A DNA stretch of 64,000 bases from Candidatus Avelusimicrobium intestinale (GTDB taxonomy: Bacteria > Elusimicrobiota > Elusimicrobia > Elusimicrobiales > Elusimicrobiaceae), in the NCBI GenBank assembly GCA_902765225.1, contig CACWYV010000001.1:186001-250000 (forward strand), given 5' to 3'. Below the pieces are notes generated by a model. The model was not told where the DNA came from and made no database searches. It saw only the letters and a list, made by a program, of their open reading frames with translations. Below, piece by piece: positions 45,369 to 55,201 of the stretch. The number at the start of each line of letters is the position of its first letter. The first letter of the stretch is position 1. The position numbers were made by a program, and so were the translations under genes.

Positions 45369-46469
45369 ATGAGAATTTTAAAACCGGAAGTTGCCAAAGC
45401 ACGTAAGGAAAAAATTTTGCGCTGGGTTGTTCAGCAATATGTGGAAACACGCCGCCCGGTCGGCTCGCAGATGATTGCGTCCGAGGCGTTGCCGGATGTT
45501 TCCAGTGCTACGATCCGCAACATTATGGCGGAACTGGAAGAAGAAGGTTTCCTCTATCAACCGCATACATCCGGCGGGCGTATCCCTACCGATAAAGCAT
45601 ACCGCTATTATGTGGACTATTTGGCCAACGTGCAAAAAATGGCCGCGCGGGAACGCCAACGCATTGAAGAAGCATATGATGCCCGTGTCAACGAAGTGGA
45701 TAATATGATGGTGCAAACGTCGCGGCTGCTGGCGATGCTTTCCGGCGCGGCGGGGTTTGTATATACATCCAACGTGCAAGAACAACGCGTGCAGCGGCTT
45801 GATTTTATTCCCCTGGCTCCCGGGGCTGTGTTGGCGGTGTTGGTTACACAATCGGGAGCGGTGCGCCATTGGCCGGTGCGTACAAATTATATAGTCAATC
45901 CGGTACGCTTGCGTGTGTTAAGCCGTTTTATTAACGAAGAAATAGAGGGCCATACATTGGCGCAAGCCCGTCAAATTTTGTGGCAACACGTTCACTCCGG
46001 CCACCGCGAGATTGCCGGCATGGCCGACCTGGCTACCCAAGTTCTAAAAGATATGGAGCGCCCACAAGCCGACAACGAATTGTATGTAGAGGGTTTTGGC
46101 CAATTATTGGAGAACACGTCGGAAGATGATTTTGAGGATTTAAAACAGATGATGCGCGTTGTGGAAGAGCGCGACCGTTTTTCTTCGTTGTTAAGCGAGA
46201 AAATGACCGGGATGGAGAAATCCAACCAAAAAATTAATGTAAGTATCGGCAGCGAGAACGAACTGAAAGAATTAAAGAACTTAAGTATTGTTTCTACGGC
46301 ATGCCGAGTGGGGGATAAAACTGTGGGGATGTTGGGCATTATCGGGCCGAAGCATATGGAATATACGCGGGTGATGTCGCTGGTGCATTTTATCGGTGGG
46401 TTATTAGAAAGCACCTTGCAACATTGGACGGCTCTGCCCTTGCCCGGCGAAGAGGATGATTATGAGTAA
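45369..46469 (+). CDS. hrcA: Heat-inducible transcription repressor HrcA
   Basis: A 366-residue HrcA with N-terminal winged helix (LRWVVQQYVETRRPVGSQMI, VSSATIRNIMAELEEEGFL, PHTSGGRIPTDKAYRYYVDYL), then a GAF-like domain and C-terminal GIIGPKHMEYTRVMSLVHFIG. It binds CIRCE and represses the operon. No Shine-Dalgarno is next to the ATG (AAAGGA lies about 21 bases upstream), so its translation may be weak. The last 8 bases overlap grpE. Confidence 0.96.
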   Translation: MRILKPEVAKARKEKILRWVVQQYVETRRPVGSQMIASEALPDVSSATIRNIMAELEEEGFLYQPHTSGGRIPTDKAYRYYVDYLANVQKMAARERQRIEEAYDARVNEVDNMMVQTSRLLAMLSGAAGFVYTSNVQEQRVQRLDFIPLAPGAVLAVLVTQSGAVRHWPVRTNYIVNPVRLRVLSRFINEEIEGHTLAQARQILWQHVHSGHREIAGMADLATQVLKDMERPQADNELYVEGFGQLLENTSEDDFEDLKQMMRVVEERDRFSSLLSEKMTGMEKSNQKINVSIGSENELKELKNLSIVSTACRVGDKTVGMLGIIGPKHMEYTRVMSLVHFIGGLLESTLQHWTALPLPGEEDDYE

Positions 46470-47031
46470 ACACCATCAGCAAACAACCAAGGGCGCCAAG
46501 CCCGCACAACAAGACACGGAAAAACCGTGTGCGTCCGAAACGCAAGAATCGGCAGAAGTGATTTCGGCAGAACCGGCCCGGCCCGATTATTACGAACAAT
46601 TTGTACGTTTAAGTGCGGATTTTGAAAATTTCCGCAAACGGACCGAACGGGAAAAAGCGGCCTTTATTTCCTACGGGAAAAAAGAACTGGCCGAAAAGTT
46701 ATTACCGTCTTATGAAATTTTGCTCAAGCAACGGGAAGAACTAAACAAAAAAGAGACTTCAAAAGAGACTTCCGATGAGTTAAAAAATGTAGTGAGCGGT
46801 ATCCGGATGATTGTAAACGAAATGGAAAAAGCATTCCGGGCAGAAGGCATTGAACGGATGGACGTTTTGAATAAGCCGTATGATCCGGCTACTCAAGAGG
46901 TTGTGGCCATGATTCCGGCAGAAGAAAAACAAGACGGACTTGTTTTGCAAGAAGTACAAATGGGGTTCATGTTAAACGGCAAAGTCCTGCGTCCGGCGCG
47001 GGTGATTGTCGGTCAACATACAGAAGCATAA
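46462..47031 (+). CDS. grpE: Nucleotide exchange factor GrpE
   Basis: A 189-residue GrpE with a long N-terminal helix ([20 protein letters not shown]) and C-terminal beta domain ending [24 protein letters not shown]. It releases ADP from DnaK. I prefer ATG 46462 with AGAGG upstream; ATG 46456 is also in frame. It overlaps hrcA by 8 bases. Confidence 0.95.
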   Translation: MSKHHQQTTKGAKPAQQDTEKPCASETQESAEVISAEPARPDYYEQFVRLSADFENFRKRTEREKAAFISYGKKELAEKLLPSYEILLKQREELNKKETSKETSDELKNVVSGIRMIVNEMEKAFRAEGIERMDVLNKPYDPATQEVVAMIPAEEKQDGLVLQEVQMGFMLNGKVLRPARVIVGQHTEA

Positions 47032-47083
47032 AAATTTCAAAAGCGGCTTTGTCCGCAAGAATTTATCACAAGGAGATAATAGT

Positions 47084-48949
47084 ATGGCAAAAATTATTGG
47101 TATTGACTTAGGAACTTCCAACACGGCAGCGGCTGTGATGGAAGGAGGCAGAGGAACCATTATTCCGTCTGCGGAAGGAAGTTCTATCGGCGGGAAAGCG
47201 TTTCCGTCTTATGTAGCGTTTACCAAAGACGGTCAACGGCTTGTTGGTGAGCCGGCCCGCCGCCAAGCGATTGCCAACCCGGAAGGGACGGTTACCGCCT
47301 TCAAACGCAAAATGGGGGAAAACTTTAAATACAACTTGCGCGGACAGGAATTTACACCGCAGCAACTTTCGGCTTTTGTTTTGCAAAAAGTCAAAAAAGA
47401 TGCCGAGGCCTTCCTGGGCGATAAAGTAGAAAAAGCGGTCATCACTGTTCCGGCTTATTTCAACGACAACCAACGCCAAGCTACTAAAGACGCGGGCCGT
47501 ATTGCCGGGCTAGAGGTTGTCCGCTTGGTTAACGAACCGACGGCCGCCGCGCTTGCTTTTGGTATTGATAAAACCGGCAAAGAACAAAAAGTATTGGTGT
47601 TTGACCTCGGCGGCGGAACGTTGGATGTAACCATTATGGAAATGGGTGCGGAAGGAACGTTTGATGTGCTTTCCACTTCCGGCGACACGCAACTGGGCGG
47701 TACCGATATGGATAATGCTGTCATCAACTGGATGGTAGATGAATTCCGTAAACAAACGGGTATTGATTTGTCCAAAGACAAACAAGCTGCCCAACGTCTC
47801 AAAGACGCGGCCGAAAAAGCCAAAATTGAACTTTCTACCACCATGGAAACGGACATCAACTTGCCGTTTATTTCCGCCGGAGCCGACGGCCCGAAACACT
47901 TGGAATTAAAACTTTCCCGCGCTAAACTGGAAAGTTTGGTAGATGACATTGTCAAACGGTGCGGCAAATCCGTTAATCAGGCTCTTTCGGATGCTAAATT
48001 GTCGGCCTCGCAAATTGACCGTATTATTTTGGTCGGTGGTCCGACCCGTATGCCGATTGTGCAAAAATACGTGGAAGACCTCGTTGGCAAGAAAATTGAA
48101 CGCGGTATTGACCCGATGGAATGCGTGGCAATCGGTGCATCTGTACAAGCCGGTATTTTAACGGGCGAAGTCAAAGACGTATTGCTGTTGGATGTTACGC
48201 CGCTTTCTTTGGGTTTGGAAACATTGGGCGGTGTGTGCACGCGGCTTATTGAACGCAACACGACGATCCCGGTAAAGAAAACACAAATTTTCTCTACCGC
48301 GTCGGACAACCAGCCCGCGGTGACGATTAACGTCTTGCAGGGTGAACGCCCGATGGCTAAAGATAACGTGCCGCTTGGCAAGTTTGACTTGGACGGTATC
48401 CCGCCCGCTCCGCGCGGTGTGCCGCAAATTGAAGTAACGTTTGATATTGATGCGAACGGTATTTTGAACGTATCCGCCAAAGACTTGGGTACGCAAAAGG
48501 AACAACACATCACCATCAGTTCGCCCAATAAACTGAGCGACAGTGAAGTGGAAAAGTTCGTCAAAGATGCCGAAAAATTCGCTGAGGAAGACAAAAAACA
48601 CAAAGAAGTTATTGAAGCCAAAAACCAAGGCGACAGTGTGCTCTATCAGACGGAAAAAGCACTGAAAGAATATGGCGATAAAGTCAGCCAAGAGGAACGC
48701 GGCAAGATTGATCAGGCACTTAACGACTTGCGCGACGCACTCAAAACTGATGATGCCGCCAAGATTAAATCCGCCACGGATGCGGCTCTGACCGCCGGGC
48801 AGAAGTTAGGCGAAGCGATGTACAAAGATGCTCAAGCCAAACAACAAGCCCAAGCCGGTGCTCAACCGGGAGCCGGTCAGGCGCAAGCCAATGCGGGTAA
48901 CAACGGCACAAAAGAAGACGTTGTGGAAGCCGAAGTGGTAGATAAGTAA
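47084..48949 (+). CDS. dnaK: Molecular chaperone DnaK (Hsp70)
   Basis: A 621-residue Hsp70. N-terminal [19 protein letters not shown]; phosphate-binding [34 protein letters not shown]; substrate domain [17 protein letters not shown]. The C-terminal lid ends in a Gln/Ala/Gly-rich tail ([16 protein letters not shown]) and acidic EAEVVDK. The start is ATG 47084 with AAGGAG; an upstream in-frame ATG in grpE is rejected. No dnaJ follows. Confidence 0.98.
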   Translation: MAKIIGIDLGTSNTAAAVMEGGRGTIIPSAEGSSIGGKAFPSYVAFTKDGQRLVGEPARRQAIANPEGTVTAFKRKMGENFKYNLRGQEFTPQQLSAFVLQKVKKDAEAFLGDKVEKAVITVPAYFNDNQRQATKDAGRIAGLEVVRLVNEPTAAALAFGIDKTGKEQKVLVFDLGGGTLDVTIMEMGAEGTFDVLSTSGDTQLGGTDMDNAVINWMVDEFRKQTGIDLSKDKQAAQRLKDAAEKAKIELSTTMETDINLPFISAGADGPKHLELKLSRAKLESLVDDIVKRCGKSVNQALSDAKLSASQIDRIILVGGPTRMPIVQKYVEDLVGKKIERGIDPMECVAIGASVQAGILTGEVKDVLLLDVTPLSLGLETLGGVCTRLIERNTTIPVKKTQIFSTASDNQPAVTINVLQGERPMAKDNVPLGKFDLDGIPPAPRGVPQIEVTFDIDANGILNVSAKDLGTQKEQHITISSPNKLSDSEVEKFVKDAEKFAEEDKKHKEVIEAKNQGDSVLYQTEKALKEYGDKVSQEERGKIDQALNDLRDALKTDDAAKIKSATDAALTAGQKLGEAMYKDAQAKQQAQAGAQPGAGQAQANAGNNGTKEDVVEAEVVDK

Positions 48950-48970
48950 GATTGTTTGAGAAAATGTATG

Positions 48971-49004
48971 AAACGCCCGGTCTATTTTAGGCCGGGCGTT
49001 TTTG
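48971..49004 (+). terminator. Terminator of hrcA-grpE-dnaK
   Basis: ACGCCCGG/CCGGGCGT stem with TTTTT. Confidence 0.9.
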
Positions 49005-49042
49005 AGTTGTGCGATGGTATTCTTTTAATCAATTTACAGAAA

Positions 49043-49073
49043 TTACAACATTCTCAGTATAGCAAATTTAATA
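49043..49073. repeat. 31-bp direct repeat, left copy
   Basis: TTACAACATTCTCAGTATAG then CAAATTTAATA. It matches 50431-50461 except for two bases. Confidence 0.88.
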
Positions 49074-49122
49074 GAATACGGCGTGGTAGGGAGAGTTGCT
49101 TTTTATAAAAGTTGATGCTGTA

Positions 49123-50163
49123 CTATTTTATCCATGCATTCACGCACCGTACGCGTTGGCGCAGCTGATTTTTTTTGTACACATAATGTTGTTTCTTTTT
49201 TCCCCATGTCAAATGAGCTAACAAACGGCATCGTAAATATTGCCACTTTAAATTTTGGTAAAAAAGAGCATCTTTTAATTCTCTGGGAATGGGCTTAGTA
49301 GCGGATGCAGGAGGAACTAAAACGACCGTTTTGCATTTTTTAATCCGGTACTTTTTATCACAACTGCGAATAAACATAGAAGTTAAAAGTTCGCTTAAAT
49401 ATGCAGGAGCGCGTTGCTGCCGGATATTTGCTTGAGAGAAATCAGTCTTTTTCATTACGGCTTTCAATACATCAAAGACAAAATTGCAATAGGAGAAAAA
49501 CAAGTCTTTTTTCATAATGAAACAATTTAACGGGTAATGTACAGATCCTGTTTCTAATTCTTTTAAATATGGAATCATCTCCGGTTGGTGTTTCCGTATA
49601 TACTGGGACATAATATTAAATACCTGCCCTCCGTACCCTGGGGCCAATACTTCCAAACGAAGTTTACAGTTTGCCGAACCTGTATATGCAACATCATACG
49701 ATTCGGGACAAATAATATCGTAACCACGCATGCCTGCTTTTAGCCATTTTTCAGATAAATTTTCCTGTTTTTTGTACCAATCAACATCGCAAATGTACAT
49801 TTCAGCGTGCGGTAACCAAGGGCGAGCAGGAATCTCCATATATGGATTTATTACCATATGTTTGGCATATTGCATAAATCCCATATAATCGGGATTGTTC
49901 AATTTCTGATAATTTTTCCAGCCCCAATAAATTATAGACATCTCATTAATATATCTATTGGCAACAGACATATTCTCCCCAGAGTCGTCTCCAATTGTAT
50001 TGTTTAGCAGCCATCGCAAAGCTGATTCTTGTAAGGTACCATCTTTGCTTGCTTGTTCGGCGATAGCGCGACCTCCCTGAACGGGAACCAACAGATTACT
50101 TTTAAATAATACAGAAGGTTTATGGTACCCTATCAAAATTTTAATCGTTGGGTTGCTTTTCAT
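49123..50163 (-). CDS. DUF4422-type glycosyltransferase
   Basis: A 346-residue protein with the DUF4422 layout: N-terminal IKILIGYHKPSVLFKSN, then ALRWLLNNTIGDDSGENMS and a YWGWKNY motif, later HYPLNCFIMKKDLFFSYC. Relatives are capsule and surface-polysaccharide glycosyltransferases. The C-terminus is basic. The start is ATG 50163 with GGGAGA; a 47-codon extension runs through structured repeat DNA and is rejected. The gene is A/T-rich and bracketed by 31-bp direct repeats, so it may be a recent acquisition. Confidence 0.85.
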   Translation of the reverse strand: MKSNPTIKILIGYHKPSVLFKSNLLVPVQGGRAIAEQASKDGTLQESALRWLLNNTIGDDSGENMSVANRYINEMSIIYWGWKNYQKLNNPDYMGFMQYAKHMVINPYMEIPARPWLPHAEMYICDVDWYKKQENLSEKWLKAGMRGYDIICPESYDVAYTGSANCKLRLEVLAPGYGGQVFNIMSQYIRKHQPEMIPYLKELETGSVHYPLNCFIMKKDLFFSYCNFVFDVLKAVMKKTDFSQANIRQQRAPAYLSELLTSMFIRSCDKKYRIKKCKTVVLVPPASATKPIPRELKDALFYQNLKWQYLRCRLLAHLTWGKKKQHYVYKKNQLRQRVRCVNAWIK

Positions 50164-50216
50164 ACATATTTCTCCCTGAACCCTGTTGAAAAGCAAATAT
50201 GCCCTGCCAACAAAGA

Positions 50217-50383
50217 GGCGGCTATTTGTAGGAAGACCATTCGCGCGCTTCCCAACAAACAGCCGCCGTTTGCGTTGCACAAAGGCAACGCAAACAATCC
50301 GCAAATTATCCGCGGTAGTACCTCGCAGATAAATTGCTAAAGCAGCTGTTTTTGGCGCGAATGGTATCGCCTACGGGCGATGC
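50217..50383 (-). other. Nested hairpin region in the leader of the DUF4422 gene
   Basis: On minus: GGCGGCTGTTTGT pairs with ACAAATAGCCGCC (50217-50265, one G-U); GTTTGCGTTGC/GCAACGCAAAC is a perfect 11-bp stem (50268-50295); ACCATTCGCGC (50236-50246) is inverted at 50355-50365; ATCGCC-TAC-GGGCGAT follows. No U tract is present. Confidence 0.6.
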
Positions 50384-50430
50384 CCCCTTTCTACAAGGGT
50401 TCCAAAAACAGTAATAAAATTAGTGCTTCA

Positions 50431-50461
50431 TTACAACATCTTCAGTATAGCAAATTTAATA
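50431..50461. repeat. 31-bp direct repeat, right copy, containing a minus-strand promoter
   Basis: TTACAACATCTTCAGTATAG then CAAATTTAATA. On minus it reads AAATTTGC-TATACT, an extended -10 (TGCTATACT), positioned to transcribe the DUF4422 gene with a structured 5' leader of about 265 bases. The region 50462-50616 to its right holds GGGG/CCCC and ACAGG/CCTGT hairpins and the OMP ribosome site. Confidence 0.8.
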
Positions 50462-50616
50462 AGAGGGCGGGGTCTCCCCGGCGGATCTTGCTATGGGTGG
50501 TCAGTATGCAATAAAAGTTTTCTGCGCGGGGTTTTACAAGTAGCAGGCGGGCAAAAGATACAGGGCCTGTCTTTAAAACAGATGTGTGCCGGGCAAGCAT
50601 ACACCAAGGAGCACCT

Positions 50617-51297
50617 ATGAAAAAAGTGATTAGTCTGTTGTTTGTGCTGGGGATTTTTCTCTTTCCCGTTAAAGGTTTTTCCCAAGGCATTTACAGCGGC
50701 CAGAGTTTAGTTACTGTTTACGGCGGGGTTGGCACCGCGTTGGAAAAATCCGGGATGGAACTGGATGGGAAACGTATTTCGTGGGGAAATATCGGCGGGG
50801 AGATGGGGCTGTCGTATCTTTATTTCCCTACCCCGTTTTTGGGGTTGGGTGTAGATGTTCACTACGCCGGATTTCAAGGCAGCGATACACTGGAATACCT
50901 GGAAGGCCGACATCATTGGCATACTTTTGAAACAGACTTTGAGATGCATACTTTGCAACTGATGGCGGCCGGCCGGGTTAATTTAAACCCAAATTCCTAC
51001 GTGCGTTTTTACATCCCTTTCGGGGCGGGGTTAGTGCTATCGGAAGGGGAAATAAAATACCGGTGGGATGATTACCCTTGCGAAACGGAAGATTACGATT
51101 ATGATGCTTCCTTCGGTTGGTATGCCGGGCTTGGGGTGGAATTTCCTGCGGGCGACTCCCGTTCGTGGGGCCTGGAAGCACGGTACAATGCCTTCCGGTA
51201 TGATGACGGCCTGTTAGCCGCCGATGTGGGCGGAGATATAGTAGGAAAAACGGCAAACCATAGTTATCTGTCTTTCGTGTTTACCTACAAATGGTAA
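50617..51297 (+). CDS. Small outer-membrane beta-barrel protein
   Basis: A 226-residue protein with a signal peptide (MKKVISLLFVLGIFLFPVKG|FSQ) and alternating beta-strand pattern, ending in the YKW aromatic C-terminus typical of barrels. Glycine-rich strands (TVYGGVGTALEKSG, YAGLGVEFPAG) suggest an eight- to ten-stranded OmpW/OmpX-like fold. Function unknown. AAGGAG precedes the ATG 50617. Confidence 0.82.
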   Translation: MKKVISLLFVLGIFLFPVKGFSQGIYSGQSLVTVYGGVGTALEKSGMELDGKRISWGNIGGEMGLSYLYFPTPFLGLGVDVHYAGFQGSDTLEYLEGRHHWHTFETDFEMHTLQLMAAGRVNLNPNSYVRFYIPFGAGLVLSEGEIKYRWDDYPCETEDYDYDASFGWYAGLGVEFPAGDSRSWGLEARYNAFRYDDGLLAADVGGDIVGKTANHSYLSFVFTYKW

Positions 51298-51313
51298 ACA
51301 GGACCAACCAAAA

Positions 51314-51338
51314 GCCCCTGTACGTTCTGTACAGGGGC
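51314..51338 (-). terminator. Terminator of the hpf-lepA operon
   Basis: A perfect 10-bp stem GCCCCTGTAC/GTACAGGGGC with 5-nt loop; TTTT on minus, 27 bases after lepA. Confidence 0.88.
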
Positions 51339-51364
51339 AAGTTAATTTAACAAAACCGCAATTG

Positions 51365-53194
51365 CTATTCTTCGTCAATTTTTAACATGGCCACAAACGC
51401 TTCTTGCGGAATGTTTAAACTGCCAATGGATTTCATGCGTTTTTTCCCTTCTTTTTGTTTTTCCAACAGTTTGCGTTTGCGGGTAATATCGCCGCCGTAA
51501 CACTTGGCAATTACGTCTTTGCGGAAAGCGGGGATTGTTTCGCGCGCGATTACTTTTCCGTTAACGGCGGCTTGTACGGCTACTTCAAATTGTTGGCGGC
51601 CGATTAACTCTTTTAATTTGGCGCATAACGCGCGGCCCATGGTTTGCGCTTTGTCTTTGTGTACCACTACGGAGAGCGCATCCACCGGCGAACCGTGCAG
51701 TAAAATCTCCATGAGCACTACATCAGAGCTGCGGAAGCCGGCTACTTCATAGTCAAATGAGGCATACCCTTTGGAGACCGATTTTAATTTGTTGTAAAAA
51801 TCAATGACCATTTCGCCCATTGGCATTTCGTATTTAATAATCACGCGTTGGTTGGATAAGTGGTCCATGTTCATAAACGTGCCGCGTTTTTCTTTTAACA
51901 AGGTCATTACGCCGTCCATAAATTCCACAGGGGTTACAATCGTAATGTGGATAACCGGTTCTTTGATATCAATAATATCCCCGTGCGGCGGAAAGTTGGC
52001 AGGGTTATCAATAATCTTATACCCGGGGTCGTCCGGTGCGTCCGGCAAGGCGGCCAGTTCTTGCGGGTGCGACTTGCGCGACGTAAATTTTACGTGATAT
52101 ACCACGTTGGGGCTGGTGGCAATTAAGGATAAATTAAATTCCCGTTCTAACCGTTCTTTTACAATTTCAATATGTAAAATTCCCATAAATCCCAAGCGGA
52201 AACCAAAACCTAACGCTTTGGAGGTTTCGCTCTGGTAATGGAAAGAAGAATCGGAGAGATTTAATTTTTCAAGGGCTTTGCGCAAAAGCGGAAAATCGGT
52301 TGTTTCCACAGGGAAGATGGAAGCAAACACCACCGGTTTTGCATCCGCATAGCCGGGGAGTGCTTCTTGTGCGGGGCGCTCGGCCAGTGTAACTGTATCG
52401 CCCACTTTTACTTGGTGAATGTCTTTAATGCCGGCCACCAGATAGCCCACTTCTCCGGCGGAGAGTTGGTCGCACTTGTGGAGTTGTTTGGGGGTCATGA
52501 AACCGATTTCTTCGGTTTTGTACGTTGCGCCGGAAGACATAAATTGAATGGTTTGCCCCGGTTTAATGCTGCCGTCCACCAGACGGATGTACATCACTAC
52601 CCCGCGGAACGGGTCGTAATACGAATCAAAAATTAACGCGCGCAACGGAGCGTCTGTTTTCCCTTGCGGTTCGGGGATGTCCTGAATAATACGGTCTAAC
52701 AAATGTTCAATGCCGGCCCCTGTTTTGGCACTGACGCGCTCGGCCTCTATCGGTTCGCGTAAAATATCCCACAATTGTTCTTCGGATGCATCTGCGTCGG
52801 ATTGCGATAAATCCACTTTGTTCATCACGGGGATTATTTTTAACCCTAAACTTTGTGCCAGGTGGGCATGGGCCACCGTTTGGGCCTCCACCCCTTGCGA
52901 AGCATCTACCAGTAAAAGGACCCCTTCGCACGCACGGAGCGAGCGGGCTACCTCATACGAAAAATCTACATGTCCGGGGGTATCAATTAAATTTAAAATA
53001 TAATCTTTATATGCAATGCGCACGGCTTTGGCTTTAATGGTAATGCCGCGCTCACGTTCCAGGTCCATCCCGTCCAACAGTTGGGCCTGCATTTTTCGCT
53101 TAGGTACGGTGCCGGTATCCTCTAAAATCCGGTCGGATAAAGTAGTCTTACCGTGGTCAATATGGGCTACAATGGAAAAATTACGTATTTTCAT
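51365..53194 (-). CDS. lepA: Elongation factor 4 (LepA)
   Basis: A 609-residue GTPase with G1 AHIDHGKTTL, G3 DTPGHVDF, G4 NKVDL. The C-terminal domain unique to LepA includes YGGDITRKRKLLEKQKEGKKRMK. It binds ribosomes and promotes back-translocation or subunit biogenesis. Its start overlaps the ptsI stop by 14 bases, so it is translationally coupled. Confidence 0.98.
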   Translation of the reverse strand: MKIRNFSIVAHIDHGKTTLSDRILEDTGTVPKRKMQAQLLDGMDLERERGITIKAKAVRIAYKDYILNLIDTPGHVDFSYEVARSLRACEGVLLLVDASQGVEAQTVAHAHLAQSLGLKIIPVMNKVDLSQSDADASEEQLWDILREPIEAERVSAKTGAGIEHLLDRIIQDIPEPQGKTDAPLRALIFDSYYDPFRGVVMYIRLVDGSIKPGQTIQFMSSGATYKTEEIGFMTPKQLHKCDQLSAGEVGYLVAGIKDIHQVKVGDTVTLAERPAQEALPGYADAKPVVFASIFPVETTDFPLLRKALEKLNLSDSSFHYQSETSKALGFGFRLGFMGILHIEIVKERLEREFNLSLIATSPNVVYHVKFTSRKSHPQELAALPDAPDDPGYKIIDNPANFPPHGDIIDIKEPVIHITIVTPVEFMDGVMTLLKEKRGTFMNMDHLSNQRVIIKYEMPMGEMVIDFYNKLKSVSKGYASFDYEVAGFRSSDVVLMEILLHGSPVDALSVVVHKDKAQTMGRALCAKLKELIGRQQFEVAVQAAVNGKVIARETIPAFRKDVIAKCYGGDITRKRKLLEKQKEGKKRMKSIGSLNIPQEAFVAMLKIDEE

Positions 53195-54923
53195 CTTGGT
53201 TGTTTTGTTCTATTAATTGGCGGATTTCATCGGAACTTCCCATGAGAAGTGCCGCTTGCGCCAGGTCCGAGCAATGCTCAAAATTGATATTGCGGATATT
53301 GTTTTTTACGCGTAAGAACATCCGCGGCGTAACGGAAAGTGCATCCACATTTAACCCCAACAGCAAGGGGAGCATTTTGGTATCGGAGGCAATTTCTCCG
53401 CAGACGCTTACCTCTTTGTTTTTTTTGTGGGCCGTTTGAATAATTAAATTCAACGTGCGTGCTACCGCCGGATGACAAGGGTCATACATGTGGGCCACTT
53501 CTTGGTTGACGCGGTCCACCGCCACCAGATACTGTATTAAATCATTCGTACCGATAGAAATAAAGTCCAGTTCCCCAATCATACCGTCCAAAGCAATAGC
53601 CGCGGAAGGCACTTCAATCATGGCGCCTAAGGCAATCTTGTTGACGGGGGTTTTCCCTTCTGCGGCGAATTGGGCTAAAATTTCGTCAAAAGCCCGACGT
53701 ACGTGGCGTACTTCTTCTACAGCGGATACCATCGGGATAATGATACGGATTTGGGCAGGCACTTCGCACGCGGTGCGGACAATGGCGCGCAGTTGCGTGC
53801 GTAACAATTCCGGATTTTTCAGCCACAACCGTATTCCGCGGCAGCCCATAAAAGGGTTTTCATCTTGGTCAAATTCATCCAACGGGAAGTCCGGTTTTTT
53901 GTCAGCACCCAGGTCAGCCAAGCGGATAGATACCGGCCGCATATCAAAACGTTTGGCGGTGGCCAGATAAATCTTATATTGTTCTTCTTCCGTTGGCGGA
54001 ACGGGCGTACCCATAAAAATAAATTCCGTACGTAAAAGGCCAAGGCCGTCGGTAATAAGGCGTTTGTTTTCTTTGGAATCGGTACGCGGGTCAAAATTCA
54101 CAAACAGTTTAATGGCGCGGCCGTCCTGCGTGATAGTCGGTAAGTGATTGATTGTTTTTAAAAGGGCTTCCGTCTTTTTAAGTTCCCGCTGAATCTTGCG
54201 ATAATTAGATAAGGTATACCGGTCCGGGTTAATAACTAATAGGCCGTTTTCACCGTCTATGATAAGTGTATCTCCCGGGTGAACGTCTTTGGACGCGGTG
54301 GACAGGCCAACAACGGCCGGAATATTTAAACTTTGTGCCAACAGGGCCGTGTGGCTGGTTTTACCGCCTACATCCGTGCAAAACCCTAAAATTTTATGTT
54401 CCTGTAAGTTAATAGTGTCGGAAGGATACAAATTGTGGGCCACCAATAAGGACGGTTTTTGCACCGAGGATAAAAAATTATTTTTGTTATCTGTTAAGTT
54501 GTTAGCTAGTCGCTTGCCTACATCAAACAAATCGTTGCGACGCTCTTTAAAAAAAGGATCCTCTATCTTATGGAAAGAAGCGGCCAATTCTTGCAAAGTA
54601 AATAAAATAGCCGCCTGGGCAGATAAATGCTCGTTCTTAATTTTTTGGGAGATAGCCGTATGAAAAGCCGGGTCCTGCAGGATGAGTTTATGGGTAGACA
54701 TCAAACTGGCATATTCTGCGCCCAACGTGTTTAATACTTTGTGTTCACAGACGTCCAATTCCGCCAATGTTTTTTGCATGGCGGTTTGAAATTTTTGTGT
54801 TTCGGTAGGGATTTCGTTGGCGTCCACATACTGGCGGGAAAGCGCGAAATTTTCACCGGGCAGCAGAACGGCCGGACCGATGGATACTCCGGGGCTGGCG
54901 GCGATTCCTTTTAAAACAAGCAT
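53181..54923 (-). CDS. ptsI: PTS enzyme I (phosphoenolpyruvate-protein phosphotransferase)
   Basis: A 580-residue EI. The phospho-His is in GGKTSHTALLAQSL (near residue 190). The PEP-binding C-domain has LLRTEFIFMG, GCRGIRLWLKNP and the signature FISIGTNDLIQYLVAVDR, with CGEIASD late. It transfers phosphate from PEP to HPr. It directly follows ptsH. Confidence 0.97.
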   Translation of the reverse strand: MLVLKGIAASPGVSIGPAVLLPGENFALSRQYVDANEIPTETQKFQTAMQKTLAELDVCEHKVLNTLGAEYASLMSTHKLILQDPAFHTAISQKIKNEHLSAQAAILFTLQELAASFHKIEDPFFKERRNDLFDVGKRLANNLTDNKNNFLSSVQKPSLLVAHNLYPSDTINLQEHKILGFCTDVGGKTSHTALLAQSLNIPAVVGLSTASKDVHPGDTLIIDGENGLLVINPDRYTLSNYRKIQRELKKTEALLKTINHLPTITQDGRAIKLFVNFDPRTDSKENKRLITDGLGLLRTEFIFMGTPVPPTEEEQYKIYLATAKRFDMRPVSIRLADLGADKKPDFPLDEFDQDENPFMGCRGIRLWLKNPELLRTQLRAIVRTACEVPAQIRIIIPMVSAVEEVRHVRRAFDEILAQFAAEGKTPVNKIALGAMIEVPSAAIALDGMIGELDFISIGTNDLIQYLVAVDRVNQEVAHMYDPCHPAVARTLNLIIQTAHKKNKEVSVCGEIASDTKMLPLLLGLNVDALSVTPRMFLRVKNNIRNINFEHCSDLAQAALLMGSSDEIRQLIEQNNQDENT

Positions 54924-55193
54924 CTAAAACTCCTCATTAAATTTGTTGTCAAATAAGGCCTTAATGGCAGCAACGGCCTCGTTTTCATCCACTCCGTCTG
55001 CGGTCAGTTGCAGGGTGGAGCCGTGTTCGGCGGCCAGCATCATAACCCCCATAATGCTTTTCGCATCCACGCTGACATCGTCTTTGATTAAGTGAATCTC
55101 ACAGGAGAAAGTGCCGGCTGTTTGTGCAATCAGCGCGGCCGGACGGGCATGTAACCCCAGTTGGTTGATAATTTTTACCGGTTGCCTAACCAT
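54924..55193 (-). CDS. ptsH: PTS phosphocarrier HPr
   Basis: An 89-residue HPr with active His15 in LGLHARPAA and the regulatory Ser46 in DAKSIMGVMMLAAEHG, the target of HprK encoded upstream. The start is ATG 55193 with AGGGGAAA; a 7-codon extension is rejected. Confidence 0.97.
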   Translation of the reverse strand: MVRQPVKIINQLGLHARPAALIAQTAGTFSCEIHLIKDDVSVDAKSIMGVMMLAAEHGSTLQLTADGVDENEAVAAIKALFDNKFNEEF

Positions 55194-55201
55194 GGTTTCC
55201 C

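Noticed and set aside
50164-50304. 47-codon N-terminal extension of the DUF4422 frame
   Set aside because: It runs through hairpin repeat DNA and gives a repetitive Arg/Leu-rich peptide unlike the family; the ATG at 50163 has a good ribosome site.
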